From Pseudomonas fluorescens (GTDB lineage Bacteria > Pseudomonadota > Gammaproteobacteria > Pseudomonadales > Pseudomonadaceae), in the NCBI RefSeq assembly GCF_000967965.1, contig NZ_LACC01000004.1, positions 205,329-250,148 of the forward strand: DNA of 44,820 nucleotides, read 5' to 3'. Below the pieces are notes generated by a model, which saw only the letters and a list, made by a program, of their open reading frames with translations, did no database searches and had not been told where the DNA came from. Positions 9,776-17,910 of the stretch are shown piece by piece. Both the position numbers and the translations under genes were made by a program. Position 1 is the stretch's first letter. Each line of letters begins with the position of its first letter.

Positions 9776-10243
9776 CTATGCATCTGTACATGATGCTCTC
9801 TCAGGTGTAGGGGGCTTGTCACAGATGCCACACATCCAGAGAACAAAGGCATTGGCCGGAATATGCTCGCGAAGATCGCCATATTCCGGGACTTCCTGAG
9901 GGGTGATGGCACGGTTCTGCGTCCATGCGGCTTCGTCAACAAGCCTTTTATCCATGAGAAAACTGGCATCGACTACGAATTGACTAGTATGTACTGGAGA
10001 CTGGCTCCGCACGCTGGGTGGCGGAGTCAGGAAACCATTGGAACCATAGGTTTGGTTCTGATTGAGTGGAACACCCGCACTGTTGTACTGGAGCGTATTC
10101 TCAACAGAGATTTCAAATGAACCGAGTTTGACTTGAATGCCAGGGTGCGAATGGCCGACCACACTATTGGTAATAACCCCCGGCTGTTGTTGCCGGAAAT
10201 AGCGATTATCCAGATGGATCGAGAATCTTTTTAAATTATTCAT
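9776..10243 (-). CDS. Unrecognised 154-residue protein upstream of the peroxidase
   Basis: Family not recognised. The start MNNLKRFSIHLDNRYFRQQQ is chosen because GGGAGG sits 4-5 bases before the ATG at 10243; an upstream in-frame start lacks such a site. There is no signal peptide or membrane segment. The middle is rich in Asn, Gln, Ser and Pro (VPLNQNQTYGSNGFLTPPPS), and the C-terminus carries a CGIC pair plus a third Cys near the end. The gene reads toward the giant peroxidase, 297 bases away, and diverges from the sensor kinase with 72 bases between start codons. Base composition is more A+T-rich than the housekeeping genes. A role with the peroxidase (for example as accessory or cargo factor) is inferred only from position. 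Confidence 0.72.
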   Translation of the reverse strand: MNNLKRFSIHLDNRYFRQQQPGVITNSVVGHSHPGIQVKLGSFEISVENTLQYNSAGVPLNQNQTYGSNGFLTPPPSVRSQSPVHTSQFVVDASFLMDKRLVDEAAWTQNRAITPQEVPEYGDLREHIPANAFVLWMCGICDKPPTPERASCTDA

Positions 10244-10315
10244 CGCGCCTCCCGACTTCAACCTCAAACGCCAGCTTTACACTCCATTGAAAATGAGTAT
10301 TGAGGGGCTACCCGG
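10244..10315. promoter_or_regulatory. Short divergent promoter region
   Basis: These 72 bases separate two divergent starts. They contain both ribosome binding sites (GGGAGG on the minus strand, GAGGGG on the plus strand) and must hold the promoters of both genes, or overlap the coding ends. No clear -35/-10 pair could be assigned. Confidence 0.4.
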
Positions 10316-11812
10316 ATGTGTACAGAGACAAAAGCCCAATCAAATTCTGAGACCTTGGTCGAAGAATCGGATCAGACCTTGGTCGGATCAGAGGCTGGCC
10401 AAGCGTCCAGTGGCGGAGTGCCAGGGAGACAGCCTCCCCGTGCGAAACTGCGCCATTCAAGCCGCTCAACCCAGTTCGTCATCTGCGCCACAATCATTCT
10501 GGGCTTGACCATGACGTTCGTTGGAAAGCTCGTAAGCCAGAGTATCGAAGATGCAACGATTCAAACGGCGGCAGAGACTGGCGCGCGTTATATGCAGAAC
10601 TTTCTCGATCCTTTCGTCCAGGGACTGACCACTGCCAAAGAACTCCCCGATGGAACCATTCAGACTATTGATCACCTGCTGTCCAGCACCTCATTGAGTA
10701 CGCATGTGGTCTCGGTGAAGATCTGGCTTCCAGACGGCACGATTGTCTACAGCACCGACAAGTCCACGGTCCAGAAAACTTTTCCGACAGAGGAGATCTC
10801 ACAGGCGCTGACAGGCAAGATCTATACAGAACTGGACAATGATTTTGAAGATGATACTGAGGATGCTTTTGAGCGAAGTCTGAATATTCCGCTCTATGAA
10901 ATTTTTGCTCCACTGCGAGAAACGGTTACTGGAAAGATTGTTGCGGTTGGAGAGTTCTACGAAACCGCGGAAGCGTTACAGCGCGAAATCAATAATGTTC
11001 GCAAGAAAGTATGGGCGATAGTTGGTGCAGCAACGACAGCCATGCTTTTGTTGTTATTTTTTATCGTTCGGCGTGATGACAAGATAATAAAGCAGCATGA
11101 AACAGCACTTGAATGGCGAATGGATGAGCAAGCCAAGTTGCACTCAAACAATGCCGCCCTTCAGCACAAAGTCACTACAGCCAATCGCGAATTCTCCAGA
11201 ATCAATGAACTCACTCTTCGGCGGATCGGGGCAGATCTTCATGATGGTCCTGCTCAGCTGTTGTCACTTATTCTCCTTCGCCTTGAAGAACTCGAAGATT
11301 CACAAGGCGCCTCGGATGGGGAGGTCATCGAAATGATCAGGCGTGCCGGCGAGGATGCTTTAAACGAAGTGCGGGAAATATCACTCGGCCTGGCACTTCC
11401 CGAAGTCAATGAACTGACCCTGCACGATGCGCTGGTATTGCTTGCCGAGCGGCACGAAGAGCGAACCGAGACGCGAGTAGAACTGGAGCTTGATACTCTT
11501 CCTGACGATGTACCGATAGCGCATAAAATTTGTATTTACCGCTTCGCCCAGGAAGCGTTGAACAATGCCTATATTCACGCCGGAGGAAAAGGCCAAAAAC
11601 TCAGCGCCTCTCACTGCGAAGGGTTACTGGAAGTACAAGTCGAGGATGCGGGAGTGGGAATTCCAACCGAAAAACCAAATGTGCCTGGTCGAGGTAGAAC
11701 CCATCTGGGCCTTGTAGGCATGCGCTATCGCGTCGAATCCCTCGGCGGAATATTCATCATTGAATCGGCGCCCCATGCCGGAACCAAAGCCAGGGCGCAG
11801 TTCAAAATCTGA
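10316..11812 (+). CDS. NarL/DegS-type sensor histidine kinase
   Basis: An inner-membrane sensor kinase of 498 residues. A hydrophilic N-terminal tail of about 50 residues precedes TM1 (about 53-74). The periplasmic sensor region covers about 75-231 and TM2 about 232-252. A cytoplasmic coiled linker leads to a HisKA_3 domain with phospho-acceptor H309 in RIGADLHDGPAQLL, then an HATPase domain with the N-box EALNNAYIHAGG and a late glycine box HLGLVGMRYR. This subclass pairs with LuxR/NarL-type regulators, and exactly such a gene lies tail to tail 46 bases downstream. The ATG at 10316 follows GAGGGG with 8-base spacing. It diverges from the small protein and peroxidase genes. The signal is unknown. 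The 50-residue tail before TM1 is longer than usual, so a later start cannot be excluded. Confidence 0.9.
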   Translation: MCTETKAQSNSETLVEESDQTLVGSEAGQASSGGVPGRQPPRAKLRHSSRSTQFVICATIILGLTMTFVGKLVSQSIEDATIQTAAETGARYMQNFLDPFVQGLTTAKELPDGTIQTIDHLLSSTSLSTHVVSVKIWLPDGTIVYSTDKSTVQKTFPTEEISQALTGKIYTELDNDFEDDTEDAFERSLNIPLYEIFAPLRETVTGKIVAVGEFYETAEALQREINNVRKKVWAIVGAATTAMLLLLFFIVRRDDKIIKQHETALEWRMDEQAKLHSNNAALQHKVTTANREFSRINELTLRRIGADLHDGPAQLLSLILLRLEELEDSQGASDGEVIEMIRRAGEDALNEVREISLGLALPEVNELTLHDALVLLAERHEERTETRVELELDTLPDDVPIAHKICIYRFAQEALNNAYIHAGGKGQKLSASHCEGLLEVQVEDAGVGIPTEKPNVPGRGRTHLGLVGMRYRVESLGGIFIIESAPHAGTKARAQFKI

Positions 11813-11840
11813 TCACCCGTACCAAAATGATCATTGCACT

Positions 11841-11874
11841 CAAGTAACCGCAAGCGCTTATCGCCCGTTACTTG
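11841..11874. terminator. Inverted repeat between convergent kinase and regulator genes
   Basis: CAAGTAAC (11841-11848) pairs perfectly with GTTACTTG (11867-11874). The 18-base loop itself contains the palindrome AAGCGCTT and the regulator's stop codon. It may end transcription from both sides, but no strong T run is present. Confidence 0.35.
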
Positions 11875-12568
11875 TCTTACCGTTGTCATTCAAGTCGCGG
11901 CGTTGAAGAACACCACATAAGCCAGGTATATGGTCACTCTCCCAATGCCGTCTCACTGCTGCGACTGCCTGCGTCCGGTTACGAACGCGTAGCTTGTACA
12001 TGACATTCGTCATGTAGTGCTTGATGGTCTTCTCGCAGAGCTCGAGCTTGATAGCAACCTCGCGGTTAGTCAGGCCCTTCGATACCTCCCGGATAACTTG
12101 TTCCTCGCGATGGGTCAGTTCGACCTTTTGCTTATCAGCCGCGTGTTTTGCGAAATTGCTTAACAGCTTGCTGGCAAGCTTGGGTGTAATGAAGGTTTCA
12201 CCACCGGCAACATTTCTGATGGCTTGTACAAGCTCACGACCGCTTATGCCTTTCAACACATATCCCTGCGCACCCGCCTCGAGGGCGGTATAGGCGTCCT
12301 CGATGGACTCGGATACCGTCAGCATCAAAATTTTAACTGCGGGCGAAGAAGTTGAGATCGCTCGCACGGCAGCAAAGCTATCGCCCGGCATATTTACATC
12401 CATCAGCAAAACATCCGGAGCAAAACGAGCGGCAATTTCCAGGGCATCCTCGGCAGACGCCCCCTGCTCGACCACCTGAAAGTCAGCGACTTTCTTCAGT
12501 GCCATTGTGACCCCATCCCTTAACAGCGGGTGATCATCAACGATGCCAATCTTGATCATGGAACTCAT
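11858..12568 (-). CDS. NarL/FixJ-type response regulator (LuxR HTH)
   Basis: The 236-residue protein has a receiver domain with acidic pair D11/D12, phospho-acceptor D57 in VLLMDVNMPG and conserved K106 in YVLKG. A LuxR-type helix-turn-helix follows at about 150-205 (LTHREEQVIREVSKGLTNRE). An unusual tail of about 25 residues ends in RDLNDNGKTSNGR. The start at 12568 is supported by GAGGAG five bases upstream. It faces the kinase gene 3' end to 3' end, so the pair is not co-transcribed, but subclass and adjacency make them natural partners. The nearest plausible target is the divergent promoter region and peroxidase leader; that is inference. Confidence 0.9.
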   Translation of the reverse strand: MSSMIKIGIVDDHPLLRDGVTMALKKVADFQVVEQGASAEDALEIAARFAPDVLLMDVNMPGDSFAAVRAISTSSPAVKILMLTVSESIEDAYTALEAGAQGYVLKGISGRELVQAIRNVAGGETFITPKLASKLLSNFAKHAADKQKVELTHREEQVIREVSKGLTNREVAIKLELCEKTIKHYMTNVMYKLRVRNRTQAVAAVRRHWESDHIPGLCGVLQRRDLNDNGKTSNGR

Positions 12569-12915
12569 AGGAACTCCTCATAAGAGGCGATGGAGCTGCA
12601 TGTTGGTGTCGCGCCTTTCATTTTTCACCCCTCGCGTCATGCCGAATCCGGCAAGCCCCGCCGTCTCCATGATGTCCGGGACTACAGCGGTGCGAGTACC
12701 AGGGGGTGGTGCAACTAATGAGCCATTTCAATAAAGCGAAGAAAAAGTTCAAATGAATTAACAGGCTGTTTTTGAGTGCTTCAAGCGAGAGAAAGGTGTG
12801 GGAGGGAAGATTCCTCAAATTAGGTGGTAAACCCCCGGCTGGGTGGGTGAAATGCCCCATTTATGGAGAGGGTAGCGGGCCTGTTTCACTGACCGATTTT
12901 GGTAGGGACTGCAAA
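12569..12915. other. Intergenic region upstream of the response regulator
   Basis: No gene was found in about 350 bases. The segment near 12569 holds the regulator's ribosome site (GAGGAG) and presumably its promoter. The stretch 12715-12800 is A+T-rich. Small open frames here have no ribosome site and run through the rluB terminator. Confidence 0.5.
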
Positions 12916-12946
12916 AAAAAACGCCAACCCGAAGGTTGGCGTTTTT
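12916..12946 (-). terminator. Rho-independent terminator of rluB
   Basis: On the minus strand the stem AACGCCAACC / GGTTGGCGTT encloses a TTCG tetraloop and is followed by about nine T. It lies 35 bases after the rluB stop. The plus strand also carries T after the stem, so it may work both ways. Confidence 0.92.
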
Positions 12947-12980
12947 ACTTTTCGCTCGCAGCTCGAAGCTTACCGCTGCC

Positions 12981-14201
12981 TCACTCCGGCTTGCGACGAC
13001 CGAAGCCCGGACGCTGGCCGGAACCGGCCGGTGCGCCACGGCGCTTGCCCGATGGCGTGTCGCTGTCGACCAGTTTGATCCCCGGACGCTTAGGCGCAGG
13101 CTTGGCCGGGCGCTTGGTGTCGGCCGGGCGATCGGCTACCGGCGTACCACGACCTTCGCCACGCTCGGTACGGCCATTGGCCGGACGTGGCGTGCGTGGA
13201 CCGCGTTCGCCGTCCTGACGGGCAGCAGGCTTGCGCCCTGGACGTTCGCCTTCGATCTGCGGCTCGCGGCTGGCACGCGGCGCGGCAGGTGCGGAGGCTG
13301 CACCAGTGGCAGGACGCAGGGTACGCACGCGCTCGGTCTTGGCCATTGGACGCGACGACTTGCGCTGCATCCGGTCAAGCTTGTCTTTGCTCTTGGCGTT
13401 CATCTGCGGCATTGCGACCGGCGTCAGGCCGACCTCGGCACTCAGAACGTCGACTTCGTACTGGCTCATTTCGCGCCAGCGGCCCATCGGCAGGTCGGAG
13501 TTGAGGAACACCGGGCCGAAACGCACGCGCTTCAGACGGCTGACCACCAGGCCCTGGGATTCCCACAGGCGACGAACTTCGCGGTTACGGCCTTCCATCA
13601 CCACGCAGTGGTACCAATGGTTGAAACCTTCACCACCTGGCGCCTGCTTGATGTCGGTGAACTTGGCCGGGCCATCTTCAAGGACAACGCCCGCCTTCAG
13701 GCGCTCGATCATCTCGTCATCGACTTCGCCACGCACACGTACCGCGTATTCACGGTCCATTTCGTAGGAAGGGTGCATCAGGCGGTTGGCCAGTTCACCG
13801 TCGGTGGTGAACATCAGCAGACCGGTGGTGTTGATGTCCAGGCGACCGATGTTGATCCAGCGACCCTCTTTAGGGCGCGGCATCTTGTCGAACACGGTCG
13901 GACGGCCTTCCGGATCGACACGGGTGCAGATCTCGCCGTCGGGCTTGTTGTACATGATCACGCGGCGCACCGACTCGGCGGCCTCTTCGCGCTTGATCAC
14001 CTTGCCATCGATGGTGATGGCGTCGTGCATGTCGACGCGCTGGCCAAGGGTGGCGTCTTTGCCGTTGACCTTGATGCGGCCGTGGCTGATCCAGGCTTCC
14101 ACGTCACGGCGCGAGCCGACGCCGATACGGGCGAGGACTTTCTGCAGTTTTTCGCCTGCTGGGCCGATTGGCTGGTCGTCTTGCTGGTCTTTGATACTCA
14201 T
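12981..14201 (-). CDS. rluB: 23S rRNA pseudouridine synthase RluB
   Basis: RluB converts one uridine of 23S rRNA helix 80 (U2605 in E. coli) to pseudouridine. The 406-residue protein begins with an S4-type RNA-binding domain (KLQKVLARIGVGSRRDVEAW), followed by the RsuA/RluB catalytic core with the nucleophilic Asp in GRLDINTTGLL and the core motifs RLMHPSYEMDREYAV and EGRNREVRRLWES. From about residue 265 on there is a long, low-complexity, basic tail rich in Arg, Pro, Ala and Gly, probably a disordered RNA-binding extension. The ATG at 14201 follows GGGAGGTG. It is the last gene of a minus-strand run from rnm to rluB, separated from scpB by a REPIN, and ends at a strong terminator. Confidence 0.95.
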   Translation of the reverse strand: MSIKDQQDDQPIGPAGEKLQKVLARIGVGSRRDVEAWISHGRIKVNGKDATLGQRVDMHDAITIDGKVIKREEAAESVRRVIMYNKPDGEICTRVDPEGRPTVFDKMPRPKEGRWINIGRLDINTTGLLMFTTDGELANRLMHPSYEMDREYAVRVRGEVDDEMIERLKAGVVLEDGPAKFTDIKQAPGGEGFNHWYHCVVMEGRNREVRRLWESQGLVVSRLKRVRFGPVFLNSDLPMGRWREMSQYEVDVLSAEVGLTPVAMPQMNAKSKDKLDRMQRKSSRPMAKTERVRTLRPATGAASAPAAPRASREPQIEGERPGRKPAARQDGERGPRTPRPANGRTERGEGRGTPVADRPADTKRPAKPAPKRPGIKLVDSDTPSGKRRGAPAGSGQRPGFGRRKPE

Positions 14202-14377
14202 CTGGGCACCTCCCGGTGTGGTCTGAAAACTGGGTACTTGGGCGAAGGGATCGCCGAAGGGTCGCGAATCATACGCGCATGAGGGCGTTTGCGCATCAGA
14301 GACTAGCTGATCAAGGCAAGGTTATTTGTTTTTCCGCTGGCCGGTGGTTCGTAGCTTTGCGGTGAACACAATTCCCC

Positions 14378-14467
14378 TGTGGGAGCGGGCTTGCTCGCGA
14401 AGGCGGCAGGTCAGCCAACAAAGATGTCGTCTGACACGCCCTCTTCGCGAGCAAGCCCGCTCCCACA
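14378..14467. repeat. REPIN (paired REP elements), family 1
   Basis: Two inverted 24-base arms (14378-14401, starting TGTGGGAGCGGGCTTGCTCG, and 14444-14467) flank a 42-base unique core in the scpB-rluB gap. This is the classic Pseudomonas intergenic REP doublet, mobilised in trans by RAYT transposases. Confidence 0.9.
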
Positions 14468-14496
14468 ATGGATCTCCACAGTTCCCAAGATTCGTA

Positions 14497-15486
14497 TCAG
14501 TCTTCGAATTGGTGACGCTCGGCTTCGATGGCTTCGGCCAGGGCGCGGGCCTCGGCCTCTTCGTCCGAAAGCTCCGGCTCGGGTTTGGGCTGTTCGAGGG
14601 CGGCAACGGCGGCCAGGAGTTTTTCCCGGGCTTCGGCAACGCCGAGGATGTCGTCTTCTTGCTCCGGTTCAATTTCCGGCTCAGGCTCGCCTTCCGGTTC
14701 AGGCTCGGGCTGTGCCGCTTCGACTTCTGGCTCGATGACCGACTGTTCCGGATCGAACTCAGGCGACGCGCCATCACGAAGCAAGTCGTCGAAGTCGGTC
14801 TTGATCCCCTCCTCCATGCTGTCCAGTTCCAGCAACAGCGTATGGAAACTGGTCTCTTCCTTGGGCTCTTCCGGCTCGGCGCTGGCGTCGGCCAACTCTT
14901 GCAGCCCGGCGGGTACGGGGGCGTCGTCGAAGTCGAGCACCGGATCGGGCTCCAGCTCGCGCAGTTCCGCGAGCGGCGGCAGGTCGTCGAGGTTCTTCAG
15001 GTTGAAGTGATCGAGGAACGCCTTGGTGGTGGCGAACATCGCCGGTTTGCCGGGCACGTCGCGGTAGCCGACGATGCGGATCCACTCGCGCTCCATCAAG
15101 GTCTTGACGATATTGCTGTTGACCGCCACGCCCCGCACGTCTTCGATTTCGCCACGGGTGATCGGCTGGCGATAGGCAATCAGCGCCATGGTTTCCAGCA
15201 TGGCCCGGGAGTAACGCTGCGGGCGCTCCTCCCACAGACGTCCGACCCACGGCGCAAACTTCTCGCGAATCTGCAGGCGATACCCCGAGGCCACTTCCTT
15301 GAGTTCAAAGGCGCGGCCATCGCAGGACTTGGCGAGAATCGTCAGGGCCTTCTTGAAGACCGGCGGTTCCGGGCGCTCGCCTTCCTCGAAGAGTTCGAAC
15401 AGGCTTTCCAAAGATTGCGGCTTTCCCGAGGCCAACAGAAAGGCTTCAAGCAAGGGTGCCAGATCACGGGGTTCAGTCAGGTTCAT
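14497..15486 (-). CDS. scpB: Segregation and condensation protein ScpB
   Basis: ScpB is the winged-helix (kite) subunit of the SMC-ScpAB condensin-like complex, which organises and segregates the chromosome. The family region covers about residues 1-185 (LAPLLEAFLLASGKPQSLES, then QRYSRAMLETMALIAYRQPI and VPGKPAMFATTKAFLDHFNL). The remaining 140 residues form a very acidic Glu/Pro-rich tail with repeated PEPEPE runs, making the protein (329 residues) much longer than the roughly 200-residue Bacillus type. The start is 11 bases after the scpA stop, so the two are co-transcribed and probably translationally coupled. Confidence 0.95.
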   Translation of the reverse strand: MNLTEPRDLAPLLEAFLLASGKPQSLESLFELFEEGERPEPPVFKKALTILAKSCDGRAFELKEVASGYRLQIREKFAPWVGRLWEERPQRYSRAMLETMALIAYRQPITRGEIEDVRGVAVNSNIVKTLMEREWIRIVGYRDVPGKPAMFATTKAFLDHFNLKNLDDLPPLAELRELEPDPVLDFDDAPVPAGLQELADASAEPEEPKEETSFHTLLLELDSMEEGIKTDFDDLLRDGASPEFDPEQSVIEPEVEAAQPEPEPEGEPEPEIEPEQEDDILGVAEAREKLLAAVAALEQPKPEPELSDEEAEARALAEAIEAERHQFED

Positions 15487-15497
15487 GTTTCGACTCG

Positions 15498-16316
15498 TTA
15501 TTCGGCTCGGGCTCGCACGTGGATCGCGGCAAATGGCTCATTCTGCACCAGCTCGACCAGGGATTCCTTGACCAGTTCAAGGATCGCCATAAAGGTCACC
15601 ACCACCCCCAGGCGCCCTTCTTCAGCGGTGAACAGCTCGACAAACGGCACGAAACCGCCGCCCTTGAGGCGCTCCAGCACATCGCTCATGCGCTCGCGGG
15701 TCGACAGCGCCTCGCGGCTGACCTGATGGCTTTCGAACATGTCGCCACGACGCAAGACCTCGGCCATCGACAGCAGCAACTCGGACAGACGCACGTCTGG
15801 TAGCAGCTTGCGCGCCCGGGCTTCCGGAGCGTCAAGCTTGGGCACCACCACATCACGGCCGACGCGGCTCAGGCCATCGATGCCTTCGGCGGCAGCCTTG
15901 AAACGCTCGTATTCCTGCAAGCGGCGGATCAGTTCGGCGCGCGGGTCTTCCTCTTCGTCTTCGACGGTTTCGGCCCGTGGCAGCAGCATCCGCGACTTGA
16001 TCTCGGCCAGCATCGCGGCCATCACCAGGTATTCGGCGGCCAGTTCCAGGCGCACCGACTGCATCAGTTCGACGTAGCCCATGTACTGGCGAGTGATTTC
16101 CGCCACCGGGATGTCGAGGATGTTGATGTTCTGTTTGCGGATCAGGTACAGCAACAGGTCGAGCGGGCCTTCGAACGCCTCGAGAAAGACCTCGAGGGCA
16201 TCCGGCGGGATGTACAGGTCCAGCGGCATTTCCATGACCGCCTGGCCATAGACCATGGCGAAGGGCAGTTCCTGCTGGGCTCCGGCCTGACTGTCGACGG
16301 GTTCTACTGCGGACAT
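15498..16316 (-). CDS. scpA: Segregation and condensation protein ScpA (kleisin)
   Basis: ScpA is the kleisin that bridges SMC heads and binds ScpB. The 272-residue protein shows the N-terminal kleisin signature EAFEGPLDLLLYLIRKQNIN, an SMC-neck helix region (LAAEYLVMAAMLAEIKSRML), an acidic linker (EDEEEDPRAE) and a C-terminal winged helix (VVTFMAILELVKESLVEL). Its ATG follows the yciO stop codon directly (TAG then ATG, no gap), and scpB follows 11 bases later, so yciO-scpA-scpB form one tight unit. Confidence 0.95.
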   Translation of the reverse strand: MSAVEPVDSQAGAQQELPFAMVYGQAVMEMPLDLYIPPDALEVFLEAFEGPLDLLLYLIRKQNINILDIPVAEITRQYMGYVELMQSVRLELAAEYLVMAAMLAEIKSRMLLPRAETVEDEEEDPRAELIRRLQEYERFKAAAEGIDGLSRVGRDVVVPKLDAPEARARKLLPDVRLSELLLSMAEVLRRGDMFESHQVSREALSTRERMSDVLERLKGGGFVPFVELFTAEEGRLGVVVTFMAILELVKESLVELVQNEPFAAIHVRARAE

Positions 16317-16946
16317 CTAGGCCTCGACCATGAACGGCGCAGGGTCGCCGCAACCAACGCGAATGACTTCCGGCTCGCCGTCGGCGAGGCTGATCACGGT
16401 GGACGCCTTGATCCCGCCGAAACCGCCGTCGATGATCAGATCGACCTGGTGTTCGAGCAACTGGCGCATTTCGTGCGGGTCGCTCAACGGATCTTCATCG
16501 CCGGGCATGATCAGGGTCACGCTCATCAATGGCTCACCCAGTTCAGCCAGCAACGCCAGGGCAATCGGGTGGCTCGGCACACGCAGGCCGATGGTGCGTT
16601 TCTTCGGGTGCAACAACAGCCGCGGCACTTCGCGGGTGGCGTTGAGAATGAAGGTATACGGCCCCGGCAGATGGGCCTTGAGAATGCGGAACGTGCCGGT
16701 GTCGATCTTGGCGAACAGGCCCAATTGCGACAGATCGCTGCAGATCAACGCGAAGTTGTGTTTTTCATCCAGCTGTCGCAGGCGCCGAACGCGCTCCACG
16801 GCCACCTTGTCGCCGATCTGGCAACCTATGGCGTAGGAAGAGTCTGTGGGATAAATCACCACCCCGCCCTTGCGGATGATTTCGACTGCCTGTTTGATCA
16901 GGCGCGCTTGCGGGTTTTCCGGATGAATCTGGAAAAATTGACTCAC
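16317..16946 (-). CDS. yciO: YciO-type YrdC/Sua5-domain protein
   Basis: A member of the YrdC/Sua5 superfamily, whose better-known members make threonylcarbamoyl-AMP for tRNA t6A. YciO is a paralogue whose exact role is less certain. The N-terminus VSQFFQIHPENPQARLIKQA matches E. coli YciO closely, and KGGVVIYPTDSSYAIGC is the nucleotide/threonine pocket signature. The start is a GTG at 16946 preceded by AGGTAGAG. It gives 209 residues, the family length, and places the start 13 bases after the rnm stop. Longer upstream frames would overlap rnm and add unrelated sequence. Confidence 0.9.
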   Translation of the reverse strand: MSQFFQIHPENPQARLIKQAVEIIRKGGVVIYPTDSSYAIGCQIGDKVAVERVRRLRQLDEKHNFALICSDLSQLGLFAKIDTGTFRILKAHLPGPYTFILNATREVPRLLLHPKKRTIGLRVPSHPIALALLAELGEPLMSVTLIMPGDEDPLSDPHEMRQLLEHQVDLIIDGGFGGIKASTVISLADGEPEVIRVGCGDPAPFMVEA

Positions 16947-16959
16947 ATTCTCTACCTGT

Positions 16960-17823
16960 TCAGACGGCGGCAATAACTGGGTCATGTTTGAATCGACACC
17001 ATAGCGGCGGCAGATCCTCCGGGAGTGGCCGGTATTCACCGATCTCCGACCAGCCTCCAGGGCCATGAAAATCACTGCCGGCGCTGACCAGCAGACCGAA
17101 TTCGCGGGCCAGAATGGCCAGGCTGCCCACTTGCTCGGCAGGCTGGTAACCATTGACCACTTCGATGGCGTGGCCCCCTGCTTGAATATAGTCGGCAATC
17201 AGACGACGACGCTTGCTTCGGGTGAATTCGTAGTGCCACGGGTGTGCCAGGCTGACCCAGGCCTTGGCCGCACGCAGGGTTTCGACGGTTTCTTCCAGGG
17301 TCGGCCAGTGTTGCTTGACGTCGCCCAACTTGCCGGCGCCCAGCCATTTGCGGAACGCCTCGGCGCGGTCCTTGACGAAACCTTCACGCACCATCCAGTC
17401 GGCGAAATGCGGGCGGGCCGGCGCGTTACCGCTGTCGCCCAGCTCCTGCTGGATCTCCCGGGCGCCATCCAGCGCCCCCGGCATGCCTTTGAGCGCCAGT
17501 TTGCGGCTGATTTCCTCGGAGCGTAGCCAGCGGCCATCATGCAATCTGGCGATGGCCTCGACCAACGGCGCGGCGTTCACGTCAAAACCGTAGCCCAGGA
17601 CATGAATGGTCGCGCCGCCCCAGGTGCAGGACAATTCGACGCCGTTGACCAGTTGCATCCCCAGCGCGGTAGCCGCATGCCGGGCCTCGTCGAGGCCCTC
17701 GAGGGTGTCGTGATCGGTCAAGGCCAGGACTCGCACGCCTTTCTCGAACGCCCGCGCCACCAGAACCGCAGGCGCCAGGGCGCCATCGGAGGCCGTGCTA
17801 TGGCAGTGCAAATCAACATTCAC
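16960..17823 (-). CDS. rnm: PHP-domain phosphoesterase RNase AM (Rnm/YciV)
   Basis: A PHP-family metal-dependent phosphoesterase. E. coli RNase AM (YciV/TrpH) is a 5'-3' exonuclease that trims rRNA 5' ends and degrades 3',5'-nucleoside bisphosphates. Metal-binding motifs are visible: DLHCHSTASDG at the N-terminus, LALTDHDT, NGVELSC, SLAHPWHY and the late SAGSDFHGPG. I chose the GTG at 17823 (VNVDLHCHS), about 11 bases after TGAGG. An upstream TTG at 17841 is possible but lies before that ribosome site. It heads the unit rnm-yciO-scpA-scpB and diverges from yciB. Confidence 0.92.
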   Translation of the reverse strand: MNVDLHCHSTASDGALAPAVLVARAFEKGVRVLALTDHDTLEGLDEARHAATALGMQLVNGVELSCTWGGATIHVLGYGFDVNAAPLVEAIARLHDGRWLRSEEISRKLALKGMPGALDGAREIQQELGDSGNAPARPHFADWMVREGFVKDRAEAFRKWLGAGKLGDVKQHWPTLEETVETLRAAKAWVSLAHPWHYEFTRSKRRRLIADYIQAGGHAIEVVNGYQPAEQVGSLAILAREFGLLVSAGSDFHGPGGWSEIGEYRPLPEDLPPLWCRFKHDPVIAAV

Positions 17824-17910
17824 AGGGCTTTGTAACCTCAAATCAGCTGGCGCTATCGCGCGCCCATATGTTTGTTATTATGCCGCCACATCCTGCTTCT
17901 GGCTGCCACT
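17824..17910. promoter_or_regulatory. Divergent promoter region rnm / yciB
   Basis: These 87 bases separate the two divergent starts. TATTAT at 17876-17881 resembles a plus-strand -10 box, but no good -35 is paired with it. TGAGG near the left end is the rnm ribosome site. Confidence 0.35.

Noticed and set aside
9679..9969. Small minus-strand frame overlapping the 154-residue gene
   Set aside because: It is a different frame of the same DNA with no ribosome site. The 154-residue frame has GGGAGG and a natural start.
10176..12840. Shared CCCCCGGCTG near 10180 and 12832 as a common regulator site
   Set aside because: One copy lies within coding sequence, no symmetry surrounds it, and a 10-base match in G+C-rich DNA can be chance.
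12772..13218. Plus-strand frame in the gap before rluB
   Set aside because: It reads through the UUCG terminator and into antisense rluB; no ribosome site.
14326..15726. 466-codon plus-strand frame across the REPIN, scpB and scpA
   Set aside because: It begins in the REPIN and runs antisense to two well-recognised genes; no motif.
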